Positions 1 to 7,862 of a stretch of DNA of 64,000 bases are shown here, in pieces (position 1 is the stretch's first letter; each line of letters starts with the position of its first letter). Below the pieces are notes generated by a model. It did not search any database, was not told the origin of the DNA, and worked only from the letters and a program-made list of their open reading frames with translations. The position numbers and the translations under genes were made by a program. Source of the DNA: Ornithinibacillus bavariensis (GTDB lineage Bacteria; Bacillota; Bacilli; Bacillales; Amphibacillaceae); NCBI RefSeq assembly GCF_018333235.1, contig NZ_BORP01000001.1, positions 868,001 to 932,000 of the forward strand, given 5' to 3'.

Positions 1-810
1 AAAACAACAGATGAACCTATTTTTGAATGGGATGAGAACTCAACGTATATTCAAAACCCACCTTACTTTGAAGGGTTATCAAAAGAACCAGGTAAGGTTG
101 AAGCACTTAGTAACCTACGTGTTATCGGAAAATTTGGGGATTCAGTAACAACGGACCATATTTCACCAGCTGGTGCAATCGCTAAAAATATGCCAGCAGG
201 CTTATATTTACAGGAAAAAGGAGTTTCACCAAGAAACTTCAACTCTTACGGATCACGTCGTGGTAACCATGAAGTCATGATGCGCGGAACATTTGCAAAC
301 ATCCGTATCCGTAACCAAATAGCTCCTGGAACAGAGGGTGGCTACACAACTTATTGGCCAACTGGTGAAGTTATGCCTATTTATGATGCTGCTATGAAGT
401 ATCAGCAAGATAATACTGGATTAGTAGTACTTGCAGGTAAAGATTATGGTATGGGATCATCCCGTGACTGGGCAGCTAAAGGTACTAACCTATTAGGTAT
501 TAAAATGGTTATTGCTGAAAGCTTCGAGCGTATTCACCGTTCTAACCTAGTAATGATGGGTGTTCTACCATTACAGTTTGAAAAAGGGCAAAGCGCTGAC
601 AAGTTAGGTTTGACAGGTAAAGAAACATTCAATCTTGAAATAGGTGAAAATGTTAAACCACATGATCTTGTAAGAGTAACTGCTACTGATGAAAATGGTA
701 AAATAACTGAATTCAAAGCAGTAGTTCGTTTTGATAGTGAAGTTGAGATTGATTATTATCGTCACGGTGGTATCTTACAGATGGTATTACGTGATAAATT
801 GGCTAACTAA
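1..810 (+). CDS. acnA: Aconitate hydratase, C-terminal part (5' end outside window)
   Basis: The frame is open from base 1 and encodes the last 269 residues of aconitase, the TCA-cycle enzyme that isomerises citrate to isocitrate with a 4Fe-4S cluster in the cytoplasm. The visible part covers the end of the core and the swivelling C-terminal domain. [15 protein letters not shown] lies at about residues 49-63 of the fragment, followed by the [12 protein letters not shown] and [14 protein letters not shown] motifs, which are active-site segments of the family. The N-terminal domains with the cluster cysteines lie upstream of the window. In Bacillus this enzyme also binds RNA when iron is low, which the sequence here cannot show. 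The next gene, yneN, is also its neighbour in B. subtilis. A terminator follows about 50 bases after the stop. Confidence 0.97.
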   Translation, partial: KTTDEPIFEWDENSTYIQNPPYFEGLSKEPGKVEALSNLRVIGKFGDSVTTDHISPAGAIAKNMPAGLYLQEKGVSPRNFNSYGSRRGNHEVMMRGTFANIRIRNQIAPGTEGGYTTYWPTGEVMPIYDAAMKYQQDNTGLVVLAGKDYGMGSSRDWAAKGTNLLGIKMVIAESFERIHRSNLVMMGVLPLQFEKGQSADKLGLTGKETFNLEIGENVKPHDLVRVTATDENGKITEFKAVVRFDSEVEIDYYRHGGILQMVLRDKLAN

Positions 811-860
811 GCTCAAGATCGTGAGGTTGCGAAATCTCCGGCCACTAGCTCCAAATGATA

Positions 861-896
861 AAAAAAACGAGTTCCTAACAGGGCTCGTTTTTTTTA
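861..896 (+). terminator. Rho-independent terminator of aconitase gene
   Basis: An A-rich run and ACGAG pair with CTCGT across a short loop, followed by eight T residues. It stands about 50 bases after the aconitase stop codon. Confidence 0.85.
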
Positions 897-1060
897 TGAA
901 AGCACTTAAATATTCTATGTAAATGATTATAATGATTTTTTTATTTGAAGATATCGATTCCAAATGTGAAATCTCTATGAATAAAAGTACAAACACTTTA
1001 TAAATACCTTCTAAGATGTATATTATAAACATATACAATAATTTATAGGGAGTTAACCAT

Positions 1061-1651
1061 ATGCTGAAAAGAATTATTGCCATAATTGTCATGATAGCTT
1101 TAGCTGTCATCCTTATCATAAATGTAACTGACTTAAATAAAAAGGAGTCTGGTCCAAATTTGGTTGACGTAACAGGTGACACCTCAGTCAAAGGTGTTTC
1201 CATTGTTTCACCGAATGCTAAATTTCTTAACGAGGGGGAACTGGCACCTGACTTTGAGGTTCCAATGATTGATGGTGAAAGGATTAAGCTTTCCAATTTA
1301 AAAGGTAAAAAGGTACTTGTGAACTTTTGGGCTACATGGTGTCCACCCTGTAAGGAGGAGATGCCTGAATTACAGCGATTTTATGAGGAGTATGGAGATC
1401 AAATCAAAATTATTGCAATAAATGCAACTGGATCTGAGCGTAATGAGCAAGCAGTAAGGAATTTTCTTGAGGAAAACGACTACACGTTCCCGGTAGGTAT
1501 TGATAAGGATAATAAAATAACTGATCAGTATTTGGCAATGACTATTCCAACATCCTATTTTATTGGTTCAGATGGGGTCATACAAGTACCAAGACATGTT
1601 GGTCCAATGACCTATGATTTCATGGTAGACATGCTGAACTCCTTAAATTAA
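1061..1651 (+). CDS. yneN: Membrane-anchored thioredoxin-like thiol-disulfide oxidoreductase (YneN/ResA/TlpA type)
   Basis: This is a 196-residue protein with an N-terminal membrane anchor at residues 4-22 and an extracytoplasmic thioredoxin fold. The redox motif WATWCPPCKEEMP puts the active cysteines at C94 and C97, and the cis-proline motif TIPTSYF is near residue 163. ResA/TlpA-type proteins reduce disulfides outside the membrane, for example apocytochrome c or spore-envelope proteins. Which client is used here cannot be read from the sequence. The ATG start follows AGGGAG at good spacing. The position directly after aconitase matches yneN of B. subtilis, which supports orthology rather than ResA itself. 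Confidence 0.9.
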   Translation: MLKRIIAIIVMIALAVILIINVTDLNKKESGPNLVDVTGDTSVKGVSIVSPNAKFLNEGELAPDFEVPMIDGERIKLSNLKGKKVLVNFWATWCPPCKEEMPELQRFYEEYGDQIKIIAINATGSERNEQAVRNFLEENDYTFPVGIDKDNKITDQYLAMTIPTSYFIGSDGVIQVPRHVGPMTYDFMVDMLNSLN

Positions 1652-1728
1652 CGGTTATAATTTTGCAAAAATTATTATAAAAAGAATAAGAGATGGTAAT
1701 ACTTAGTTGTAAAAAGGGAGTGATTACC

Positions 1729-1875
1729 ATTTCTTTAAAGAAACGTCTTACTTTTGAAGAGCTGGTTCAAGCCAATCGCCAACAAATTTTGGAAGATCGA
1801 GAAATCTTGGACCGTATCGAGGATAATTTAGAAAAACGAGCAAGGGAAGAAATTTCTAGGCGTCGAGAAGCATAG
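1729..1875 (+). CDS. FbpB-like small basic protein with a candidate ATT start
   Basis: This 48-residue, highly charged protein reads (M)SLKKRLTFEELVQANR and ends in a helix rich in Arg and Glu. It resembles the FbpB family of small basic proteins, which in B. subtilis act with the FsrA small RNA in iron sparing. That role is inferred from resemblance only. The start is odd. AAGGGAG at 1714-1720 is spaced 8 bases from ATT at 1729, and family members begin near this residue. The in-frame ATG at 1693 has no ribosome binding site, and GTG at 1720 overlaps the Shine-Dalgarno sequence. Either ATT is used, or the base is a sequencing error or mutation. B. subtilis has sspO and sspP at about this position, and neither is seen here. 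Confidence 0.65.
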   Translation: MSLKKRLTFEELVQANRQQILEDREILDRIEDNLEKRAREEISRRREA

Positions 1876-1886
1876 TCTAGACTATG
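1871..1886. repeat. Perfect 16-bp palindrome at the end of the small basic protein gene
   Basis: CATAGTCTAGACTATG is its own reverse complement and includes the TAG stop codon of the preceding gene. No function is assigned. It may form a small hairpin ahead of the terminator or be chance. Confidence 0.6.
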
Positions 1887-1908
1887 ATCCAATCCAATTA
1901 CATGTAAG

Positions 1909-1955
1909 CCTCATTAAAATGTAACCAGTTTATTACATATTAATGAGGTTTTTCC
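1909..1955 (+). terminator. Rho-independent terminator
   Basis: A long stem pairs CCTCATTAA plus ATGTAA with TTACAT plus TTAATGAGG, with one bulged base, and is followed by a T run. It ends the small basic protein transcript. Confidence 0.85.
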
Positions 1956-2046
1956 TTTTTGAATTGCTGTTATTTGAGTATAGAGCTTGTCGTAATATCA
2001 AAAAATAACATTGCCTTTGGCAACAACGATTCAAGGAGGATGTCAA

Positions 2047-2271
2047 GTGACTGATAAATATTCACCAAAACCAGATGACCGTAGTGATAATGTTGAAAAG
2101 CTTCAAGACATGATTCAAGATACCATTGAAAATATTGAAGCTGCACATGAAACCATGCAGATTACTTCTGGTGAAGAAAAACAAAAGATTGTAGAAAAGA
2201 ATAAACGCCGTGAGGAAGCGATTGAAGGTTTTCGTGCAGAGATTAAAGATGAAGTTCGTGACCAGCAATAG
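2047..2271 (+). CDS. tlp: Small acid-soluble spore protein Tlp (thioredoxin-like protein)
   Basis: This 74-residue protein begins VTDKYSPKPDDRSDNVEKLQ. The Asp-Arg-Ser-Asp-Asn-Val-Glu-Lys segment and the following amphipathic helix are typical of Tlp, a minor spore core protein made in the forespore under sigma-G. GTG at 2047 is chosen because AAGGAGG lies 7 bases upstream. An earlier in-frame ATG at 2011 lacks a ribosome binding site and would add residues not seen in the family. B. subtilis has tlp between the ssp genes and yneP, as here. Its presence indicates a spore former. Confidence 0.9.
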   Translation: MTDKYSPKPDDRSDNVEKLQDMIQDTIENIEAAHETMQITSGEEKQKIVEKNKRREEAIEGFRAEIKDEVRDQQ

Positions 2272-2280
2272 GAATAAATT

Positions 2281-2313
2281 GCCTCAAATCTAAATAGATT
2301 TGAGGCCTTATTT
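2281..2313 (+). terminator. Rho-independent terminator of tlp
   Basis: GCCTCAAATC pairs with GATTTGAGGC across a 6-base loop, followed by a T-rich tail. It lies 9 bases after the tlp stop. Confidence 0.85.
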
Positions 2314-2370
2314 ATGAATTAATAAAGAGAATATGATAAACTTACCAATAGTTGATAGGAGGAAGTAAAT

Positions 2371-2796
2371 GTGAAAAGCGTGCAAACACCAATAGAAGTT
2401 AGATACCAAGAAACCGATCAGATGGGTGTCGTTTATCATGCGAATTATTTAGTATGGTTTGAAATTGGACGGACTAAATTCATTGAACATTTAGGTTTAA
2501 ACTACATAGAAATGGAAAAGAACAATATAGTATCACCTGTACTAGATGCGCATATTTCCTATAAAAAACCGGTGCGCTATGGGGAAAAGGTATTCGTCGA
2601 AACATGGTTAGCAGAATATGACGGAATTCGAACTGTTTATGGTTATCAAATCATCGATAGTCAAGGTGAGGTTTTCGTGACTGGGTCTACTAAGCATGTA
2701 ATAGTAATAAAGGACAATTTCCGACCTTTATCCTTGCGAAAAGCTTTTCCAACATGGCATGAACTATATTTAAAGAATGTTGAAGGTGAAAAATAG
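2371..2796 (+). CDS. yneP: Acyl-CoA thioesterase, hotdog fold (YneP, 4-hydroxybenzoyl-CoA thioesterase family)
   Basis: This 141-residue single-hotdog protein carries the family motif YQETDQMGVVYHANYLVWFEIGR at about residues 11-33, with the catalytic Asp in TDQMGVV followed by the HxNY segment. It hydrolyses acyl-CoA thioesters in the cytoplasm; the natural substrate is unknown. GTG at 2371 follows AGGAGG at normal spacing. The stop overlaps the start of yneQ by one base (TAGTG), so the two are translationally coupled. Order and overlap match yneP-yneQ of B. subtilis. Confidence 0.92.
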   Translation: MKSVQTPIEVRYQETDQMGVVYHANYLVWFEIGRTKFIEHLGLNYIEMEKNNIVSPVLDAHISYKKPVRYGEKVFVETWLAEYDGIRTVYGYQIIDSQGEVFVTGSTKHVIVIKDNFRPLSLRKAFPTWHELYLKNVEGEK

Positions 2797-3095
2797 TGGC
2801 TTTCGGTTTAAAAAGACAAGATGTAAAAAAATGGAAGGCGAGCATTGATAGTGGTGAGATAGCATTCATAACACATTATTGGCTCGATGATCGTTTCCCA
2901 GGCTGTACCACTGTTACAAAAGTTGGTTGTAAAGATATTAATGCCTTAGTTGCTTGGGGTAAAAAGTATGGCTTGCAGCCTAGTTGGATCCATCGTGATG
3001 AAAAATATCCTCACTTTGATTTATTTGGAGAAAGACAAAAAGAAATACTATTGAAAGAGGGACAGTGGGAACAAATCAATAGATTTAAATTGTGA
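2796..3095 (+). CDS. yneQ: YneQ family conserved hypothetical protein
   Basis: This 99-residue soluble protein of unknown function is assigned by synteny with yneP and by its sequence (WLDDRFPGCTTVTKVGC around residues 29-45 and a HRDEKYPHFDLFG segment near 68-80). No signal peptide or membrane segment is seen. GTG at 2796 overlaps the yneP stop, and translation is probably coupled. It faces yidD on the other strand, and the two share the terminator hairpin that follows. Confidence 0.85.
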   Translation: MAFGLKRQDVKKWKASIDSGEIAFITHYWLDDRFPGCTTVTKVGCKDINALVAWGKKYGLQPSWIHRDEKYPHFDLFGERQKEILLKEGQWEQINRFKL

Positions 3096-3097
3096 AA

Positions 3098-3133
3098 AAG
3101 CGTTCAGTATATTTATTCTGAACGCTTATTTTT
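3098..3133. terminator. Bidirectional terminator between yneQ and yidD
   Basis: AAGCGTTCAG pairs with CTGAACGCTT, with A-rich bases on one side and T-rich bases on the other, so it can work on both strands. The last codons of yidD (stop at 3113) lie inside the hairpin. Confidence 0.85.
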
Positions 3134-3352
3134 AACCTTTTTTTCTGGAACTAGATCGACACCACCAGGGTGAAATGGATGGCATTTACTAATCCTTTTA
3201 ATCGTTAAGTACCCACCCTTAAATGCTCCAAATCTTCGTATCGCTTCAAGTCCGTATTCCGAACAAGTTGGATAAAAGCGACAAGAAGGGGGTGTCAAGG
3301 GACTAATAGCCTTCCGATAAAACTTTATAATTCCAATAAAAATATATTTCAT
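3113..3352 (-). CDS. yidD: Membrane protein insertion efficiency factor YidD
   Basis: This 79-residue protein has the full family signature: an N-terminal amphipathic stretch [14 protein letters not shown], then [17 protein letters not shown] with its paired cysteines, then [19 protein letters not shown]. YidD sits at the inner face of the membrane and helps YidC/Oxa1 insert proteins. In many bacteria it lies in the rnpA-yidC region. Here, as a stand-alone gene next to folE2, it has no such partner nearby. The length is normal for the family. Confidence 0.95.
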   Translation of the reverse strand: MKYIFIGIIKFYRKAISPLTPPSCRFYPTCSEYGLEAIRRFGAFKGGYLTIKRISKCHPFHPGGVDLVPEKKVKNKRSE

Positions 3353-3372
3353 TTTAGTACCCTTCTTTAACG

Positions 3373-4290
3373 TTATTCTTTCGTATAACGTATTGTTGCA
3401 ATAGCATCATGCATATGAATTGACTCTTCATTTTGACAAGTAACCTCAAAGCTTTTCACATAAGGTAATTCATATAAATCAGCTGCTACAAGTCGTGCCA
3501 TATCTTCAACAAATCTAGGATTTTCATATGCTCCTTCTGTGACCATCTTCTCATCAGGACGCTTCAAAATTGGATGCAGCCTTGAACTAGCATTACTTTC
3601 AGCTGCTTCTAATAGCGCATATTTCCAATCAAATTCATCTTCGTTAAAGTCTTCTGTAAGCGAGACCTGAATCGAAACATTGCCTCGCTGATTATGTGCA
3701 CTATATTCACTGATTTCCTTGGAGCAAGGGCAAAGTGTTGTAACGAATACTGAAAGCCCAGCACTTACCTTGTAACCCGAATCTTGATGATAGGATACGA
3801 TTAGATTTATGTCTGCATGGTTTAGTCCAGCAATTTGACTACTTGGCCCTTTACGTTCATAGAACCAGGTGGTGTTTATTTCAACGGTAGCATCCCGTTG
3901 TCCAAGTCGTTCAGCGAGCTCTTTTGTAAATTCTTTTAGTGTATTAAGTTCGAAAATAAACCCGTTTTTACTATACAACTCGAGTTGTTCCATAAAACGA
4001 CTCATATTCGTTCCTTTACTTGTTTGTTTGATACTTGAGGTGAAGGTAAAGGTACCAATGCTGTTCTGAGTATAGGGCTTTAACTTGCTCTTTAGGATGA
4101 CCGGATATTTTACATTCGTTATTCCTACTGCATCTAGCTCAAATAGAAAGTCCTTTTGTAAATTTTGCAAATCCGACATTTTATCCTTTTCTGTAGGTTT
4201 ATGTTTTGGCCCAGGCTCAACTGAACCAAACAGCTTAAGTCTTTCTATTTTATTTGGTAAAATTTTTTGCGAATTGTCTTTTACATTCAT
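3373..4290 (-). CDS. folE2: GTP cyclohydrolase FolE2 (type IB)
   Basis: This 305-residue protein belongs to the COG1469/FolE2 family, which converts GTP to dihydroneopterin triphosphate, the first step of folate (and queuosine) synthesis. The conserved metal and active-site segment [10 protein letters not shown], with the invariant cysteine, is near residues 186-195, and the AHNQRG motif follows. FolE2 can use metals other than zinc and is often induced by zinc starvation through Zur. No clear Zur box was found upstream. The start follows AAAGGGA on the minus strand. A hairpin-forming leader lies between plsY and this gene. A zinc-transport module sits 38 kb away, but nothing links them directly. 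Confidence 0.95.
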   Translation of the reverse strand: MNVKDNSQKILPNKIERLKLFGSVEPGPKHKPTEKDKMSDLQNLQKDFLFELDAVGITNVKYPVILKSKLKPYTQNSIGTFTFTSSIKQTSKGTNMSRFMEQLELYSKNGFIFELNTLKEFTKELAERLGQRDATVEINTTWFYERKGPSSQIAGLNHADINLIVSYHQDSGYKVSAGLSVFVTTLCPCSKEISEYSAHNQRGNVSIQVSLTEDFNEDEFDWKYALLEAAESNASSRLHPILKRPDEKMVTEGAYENPRFVEDMARLVAADLYELPYVKSFEVTCQNEESIHMHDAIATIRYTKE

Positions 4291-4325
4291 AAAATAATCC
4301 CTTTCTTTTCTGTCCCCAACAATTA

Positions 4326-4380
4326 TGTTATATACAATGAAGGCATCCGCAATAAGCGAACGCCAAGTTCTCGTATAACA
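4326..4380 (-). promoter_or_regulatory. Structured leader or 3' hairpin between plsY and folE2
   Basis: On the minus strand TGTTATA (from 4380) pairs with TATAACA (to 4326). Inside it, GAA pairs with TTC, and GGCGTTCGC pairs with GCGGATGCC over a TTATT loop with only G-U wobbles. No T run follows, so it is not a standard terminator. It lies 36 bases before folE2. I could not match it to the THF or preQ1 riboswitch consensus. It could be a folE2 control element or the end of the plsY transcript. Confidence 0.45.
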
Positions 4381-4433
4381 TCACTACTCTCAAAGTATAA
4401 GTCATGTTATTGTTATTTTTCAATTATCCCGTC

Positions 4434-5015
4434 TTACATCCATGTAATTTTTGGTTCCGTCTTATTAATAATCCGTTTAATGTTTGCGCGATGCCTTAAA
4501 ATGACAAATAGAGTAAGTGCAGCGATTACAATTCTTAATCCGATGTCACCAATAAAAAGGGAAACGATAAATGAAATAATACCAGTAATCATAGATGAAA
4601 GTGACACATATTTAGAAATGTATAGAGTGATTAAAAAGGTTAACACCATTACACCAAATAATATTGGACTAACACCTAGAATTATCCCACCTGAAGTAGC
4701 CACTGCTTTGCCACCTTTAAATTTAGCGAAAAGTGGGTATGTATGACCTAAAACAGCAAAAATCCCAATTCCAAGTCGGTAAACCTCGACATCAAAAAAT
4801 AGAGGAAGTAATGTTGCAAGAGTTCCTTTAAGAATGTCAGCGAGTGTTACGATGATGCCTGCTTTTACACCTAGCACTCTAAAGGTATTCGTTCCACCTA
4901 AATTCCCACTTCCATGCTGTCGTATATCAATGTTGTAACCGAGTTTACCGACAATGAGACCTGAAGGAATAGAACCAAGAAGATAGGCAATTACTGCAAA
5001 GAGCGCAAATTCCAT
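4434..5015 (-). CDS. plsY: Glycerol-3-phosphate acyltransferase PlsY
   Basis: This 193-residue integral membrane enzyme transfers acyl groups from acyl-phosphate to glycerol-3-phosphate, the first step of phospholipid synthesis. Motifs seen are [14 protein letters not shown] near the N-terminus, the [12 protein letters not shown] glycine-rich motif, and [21 protein letters not shown]. At least five hydrophobic segments are visible. The ATG at 5015 follows GTAGGAA. An upstream in-frame start at 5045 would add ten residues without a ribosome binding site. B. subtilis has plsY (yneS) at the same place beside yneT and parE. Confidence 0.95.
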   Translation of the reverse strand: MEFALFAVIAYLLGSIPSGLIVGKLGYNIDIRQHGSGNLGGTNTFRVLGVKAGIIVTLADILKGTLATLLPLFFDVEVYRLGIGIFAVLGHTYPLFAKFKGGKAVATSGGIILGVSPILFGVMVLTFLITLYISKYVSLSSMITGIISFIVSLFIGDIGLRIVIAALTLFVILRHRANIKRIINKTEPKITWM

Positions 5016-5238
5016 AAAAATTCCTACTTTCCTTGTTATTATCACAATATGTAAGCTTATTTTTTATTTTAACACGAAGTATTAATAGAAGGTACTAAAA
5101 CTAATAAACTTTATTCTTTTTTTATTACAAATGCCATAGCTGTGTGAAATGATGGCTATTAAATTAAAAAAACGGTATGATTTCAATGGACATGCTACAT
5201 TATTATAAGTATAAGCTAAATGGAAGGGAGTTACCTAC

Positions 5239-5655
5239 ATGCAAAACCCGAGTAATAATATTATTAAAGATCTCCTAGAATCATCAAAAACCATAGCGGT
5301 GGTTGGTTTATCGGATAACCCCGGAAAAACATCTTACCAAATTTCAAAAATTATGCAAGAAGTTGGATACCGAATTATTCCTGTCAATCCAACTGTTGAT
5401 GAAGTATTAGGTGAAAAGGCATATAAATCCTTACTTGACGTTCCAGAACCTATTGATATTATTAATGTATTTCGTCGTCCTGAGTACTTGCCGGAAGTAG
5501 CTAAAGAAGCAGCTCAAACGAGTTGCAAGGTTTTCTGGGCGCAACAAGGAATTGTTAATGAGGAAGCCTATAATTACTTACAAGAGCGTGGTTTTACTGT
5601 TATTATGGATTTATGTATTAAAGTAGCACATGCAGTTCTAGTAAATAAGAAATGA
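5239..5655 (+). CDS. yneT: CoA-binding protein YneT
   Basis: This 138-residue protein consists of a single Rossmann-type CoA-binding domain like the one in succinyl-CoA ligase alpha. The start has KTIAVVGLSDNPGKTSYQISK (residues 17-37), followed by YRIIPVNPT and VFRRPEYLPE, and near the end the WAQQGI and MDLCIKV segments. The biochemical role is not known. Synteny with plsY and parE matches B. subtilis. The ATG follows GAAGGGAG. A terminator begins one base after the stop codon. Confidence 0.92.
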   Translation: MQNPSNNIIKDLLESSKTIAVVGLSDNPGKTSYQISKIMQEVGYRIIPVNPTVDEVLGEKAYKSLLDVPEPIDIINVFRRPEYLPEVAKEAAQTSCKVFWAQQGIVNEEAYNYLQERGFTVIMDLCIKVAHAVLVNKK

Positions 5656-5692
5656 GAAAAGGATGGCTTCTGGTCATCCTTTTCCTATCGGA
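5656..5692 (+). terminator. Rho-independent terminator of yneT
   Basis: GAAAAGGATG pairs with CATCCTTTTC over a 9-base loop, with Ts in the 3' arm. It lies directly after the stop codon. Confidence 0.75.
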
Positions 5693-5870
5693 CTGTGCTT
5701 ACTAGATTTTCTTACCTTTTTAAAAAGGTTGTAGTATACTAATTAAGATATTGCCATTTATACATTATTTATTTTGGTTATAATTCCTTACAATCTTTAC
5801 AATAACAAACACATGTTCTACTATGAATAAATGTAGTAATTTGATTTATCGGTGAAGGGAGCAATTAATT

Positions 5871-7823
5871 TTGGACAAGACATCTTTACACTATTCAGAT
5901 GACTCCATCCAAGTATTAGAAGGTCTTGAGGCTGTTCGAAAAAGGCCCGGAATGTATATCGGGAGTACAGATCATCGTGGTCTGCATCATCTAGTTTTTG
6001 AGATTGTTGATAATGCGGTTGACGAAGCCTTATCGGGCTTTGGAAATGTTATTCATGTAACAATACATAAGGATAATAGTATTTCAGTTGAAGATAGCGG
6101 TAGGGGGATGCCAACCGGAAAGCATAGTACTGGTAAATCAACGTTGGAAGTTATTTTTACCGTCCTCCATGCCGGTGGTAAGTTTGGCCAAGGTGGTTAT
6201 AAGACTAGTGGAGGTTTACATGGTGTAGGGGCATCTGTTGTAAATGCATTATCTGAATGGTTAGAAGTAACCACACATCGTGATGGGGAATCTTATTTTC
6301 TTCGTTTCGAAAACGGAGGTATTCCAGTAGGCAAGATTAAAAAAATTGGAAACAGTAAAAAAACGGGGTCGCTAATTCATTTTAAACCTGATCCTGCTAT
6401 TTTTTCGACAACGGTATTTAATCTAGAAACCATTTCAGAACGGTTGCGTGAATCAGCATTTTTATTAAAGGGACTTAAGATTGTATTAACGGATGAGCGA
6501 ATAGAGGAGAAAGAGGTATATGAATACCCGGATGGTTTAAAATCATTTGTACAATACGTAAATGAAGACAAAGATCCACTTCATGAGGTTATTTTCTTTG
6601 AGGGAGAGCAACAAGGAATTGAAGTAGAATTTGCTTTTCAATTTAATGATGGATACGCAGAAAACATGCTTTCATTTGTAAATCATGTCCGCACAAAGGA
6701 TGGGGGAACACATGAGTCTGGTGCACGCTCTGCAATTACAAGGATATTCAATGATTATGCTAGAAGAACTAACGCGTTAAAAGAAAAGGATAAGAATCTA
6801 GAGGGAACAGATATTCGCGAAGGATTAACAGCGATAGTATCTGTTCGTATTCCAGAGGGAAAGCTTCAATTTGAAGGTCAAACGAAAGGTAAATTGGGTA
6901 CTTCAGAAGCTCGCTCTGCAGTTGATGCTGTCGTATCCGAAAAATTAAATTTCTTCCTTGAAGAAAATCCAGACGTTTCAGGGACATTGATTAAAAAGGC
7001 AATAAAGGCTAAAGAAGCGCGAGAAGCAGCGCGAAAAGCACGCGATGACGCAAGAAGCGGTAAGAAAAAACGTCGTAAGGATACAATTTTGAGCGGGAAA
7101 TTAACACCTGCACAATCTAAAAATCCTGATAAAAATGAGCTATATCTAGTTGAGGGTGATTCTGCTGGTGGGTCAGCAAAGCAAGGAAGAGACCGAAAAT
7201 TCCAAGCTGTACTACCACTGCGTGGAAAGGTTATCAATACGGAAAAGGCAAAACTTCAGGATGTTTTTAAAAACGAAGAAATCTCCACGATTATTCATAC
7301 AATTGGTGCTGGAATAGGTGCAGACTTTAACTTAGAAGATATTAACTACGATAAAGTAATTATTATGACAGATGCAGATACGGATGGTGCACATATTCAG
7401 GTGTTACTGCTAACCTTCTTTTATCGCTATATGCGTCCATTACTTGAAGCAGGTAAAGTATATATCGCACTTCCACCTTTATATAAAATATCCAAAGGAA
7501 CTGGTAAAAAGGAAGAAATTATTTATGCTTGGGATGAGGATGAAATGAGGAAGGCAGTTCACCATTTTAAGAATGGTTATGTCATTCAGCGCTACAAAGG
7601 TTTGGGTGAGATGAATGCAGATCAACTATGGGAAACAACCATGAACCCAGAAACGCGAACACTAATTCGTGTTACGATAGATGATGTTGCACGTGCTGAA
7701 CGTCGTGTTACAACTCTAATGGGAGATAAGGTTGAGCCTAGGAGAAAATGGATAGAGTCTAATGTAGCGTTTGGTTTAGACGATGATCCAAACATATTAG
7801 AAAACGATAAAATACATTCATAA
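5871..7823 (+). CDS. parE: DNA topoisomerase IV subunit B (ParE/GrlB)
   Basis: This 650-residue ATPase subunit of topoisomerase IV works with ParC to unlink daughter chromosomes. It has a GHKL ATPase domain (EIVDNAVDEAL, DSGRGMPTG, GGLHGVGASVVNALS), a transducer domain and a TOPRIM domain (LYLVEGDSAGGSAKQGRDR; DADTDGAHI). The C-terminal RYKGLGEMN motif is intact. The start is TTG at 5871, 7 bases after GAAGGGAG; the sequence then reads DKTSLHYSDDSIQVLEG as expected. The gene is followed 39 bases later by parC, the usual operon. Confidence 0.97.
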   Translation: MDKTSLHYSDDSIQVLEGLEAVRKRPGMYIGSTDHRGLHHLVFEIVDNAVDEALSGFGNVIHVTIHKDNSISVEDSGRGMPTGKHSTGKSTLEVIFTVLHAGGKFGQGGYKTSGGLHGVGASVVNALSEWLEVTTHRDGESYFLRFENGGIPVGKIKKIGNSKKTGSLIHFKPDPAIFSTTVFNLETISERLRESAFLLKGLKIVLTDERIEEKEVYEYPDGLKSFVQYVNEDKDPLHEVIFFEGEQQGIEVEFAFQFNDGYAENMLSFVNHVRTKDGGTHESGARSAITRIFNDYARRTNALKEKDKNLEGTDIREGLTAIVSVRIPEGKLQFEGQTKGKLGTSEARSAVDAVVSEKLNFFLEENPDVSGTLIKKAIKAKEAREAARKARDDARSGKKKRRKDTILSGKLTPAQSKNPDKNELYLVEGDSAGGSAKQGRDRKFQAVLPLRGKVINTEKAKLQDVFKNEEISTIIHTIGAGIGADFNLEDINYDKVIIMTDADTDGAHIQVLLLTFFYRYMRPLLEAGKVYIALPPLYKISKGTGKKEEIIYAWDEDEMRKAVHHFKNGYVIQRYKGLGEMNADQLWETTMNPETRTLIRVTIDDVARAERRVTTLMGDKVEPRRKWIESNVAFGLDDDPNILENDKIHS

Positions 7824-7862
7824 TACTAAACTGACCTTGGGAATTTATAAGGGGGGAATGAC

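Noticed and set aside
4291-4433. THF or preQ1 riboswitch before folE2
   Set aside because: The GAGAGTAG-like string and the stem do not fit the known consensus in length or core; it is reported only as an unclassified hairpin.
4291-4440. Zur box upstream of folE2
   Set aside because: No TCGTAAT-N-ATTACGA-like palindrome is present.
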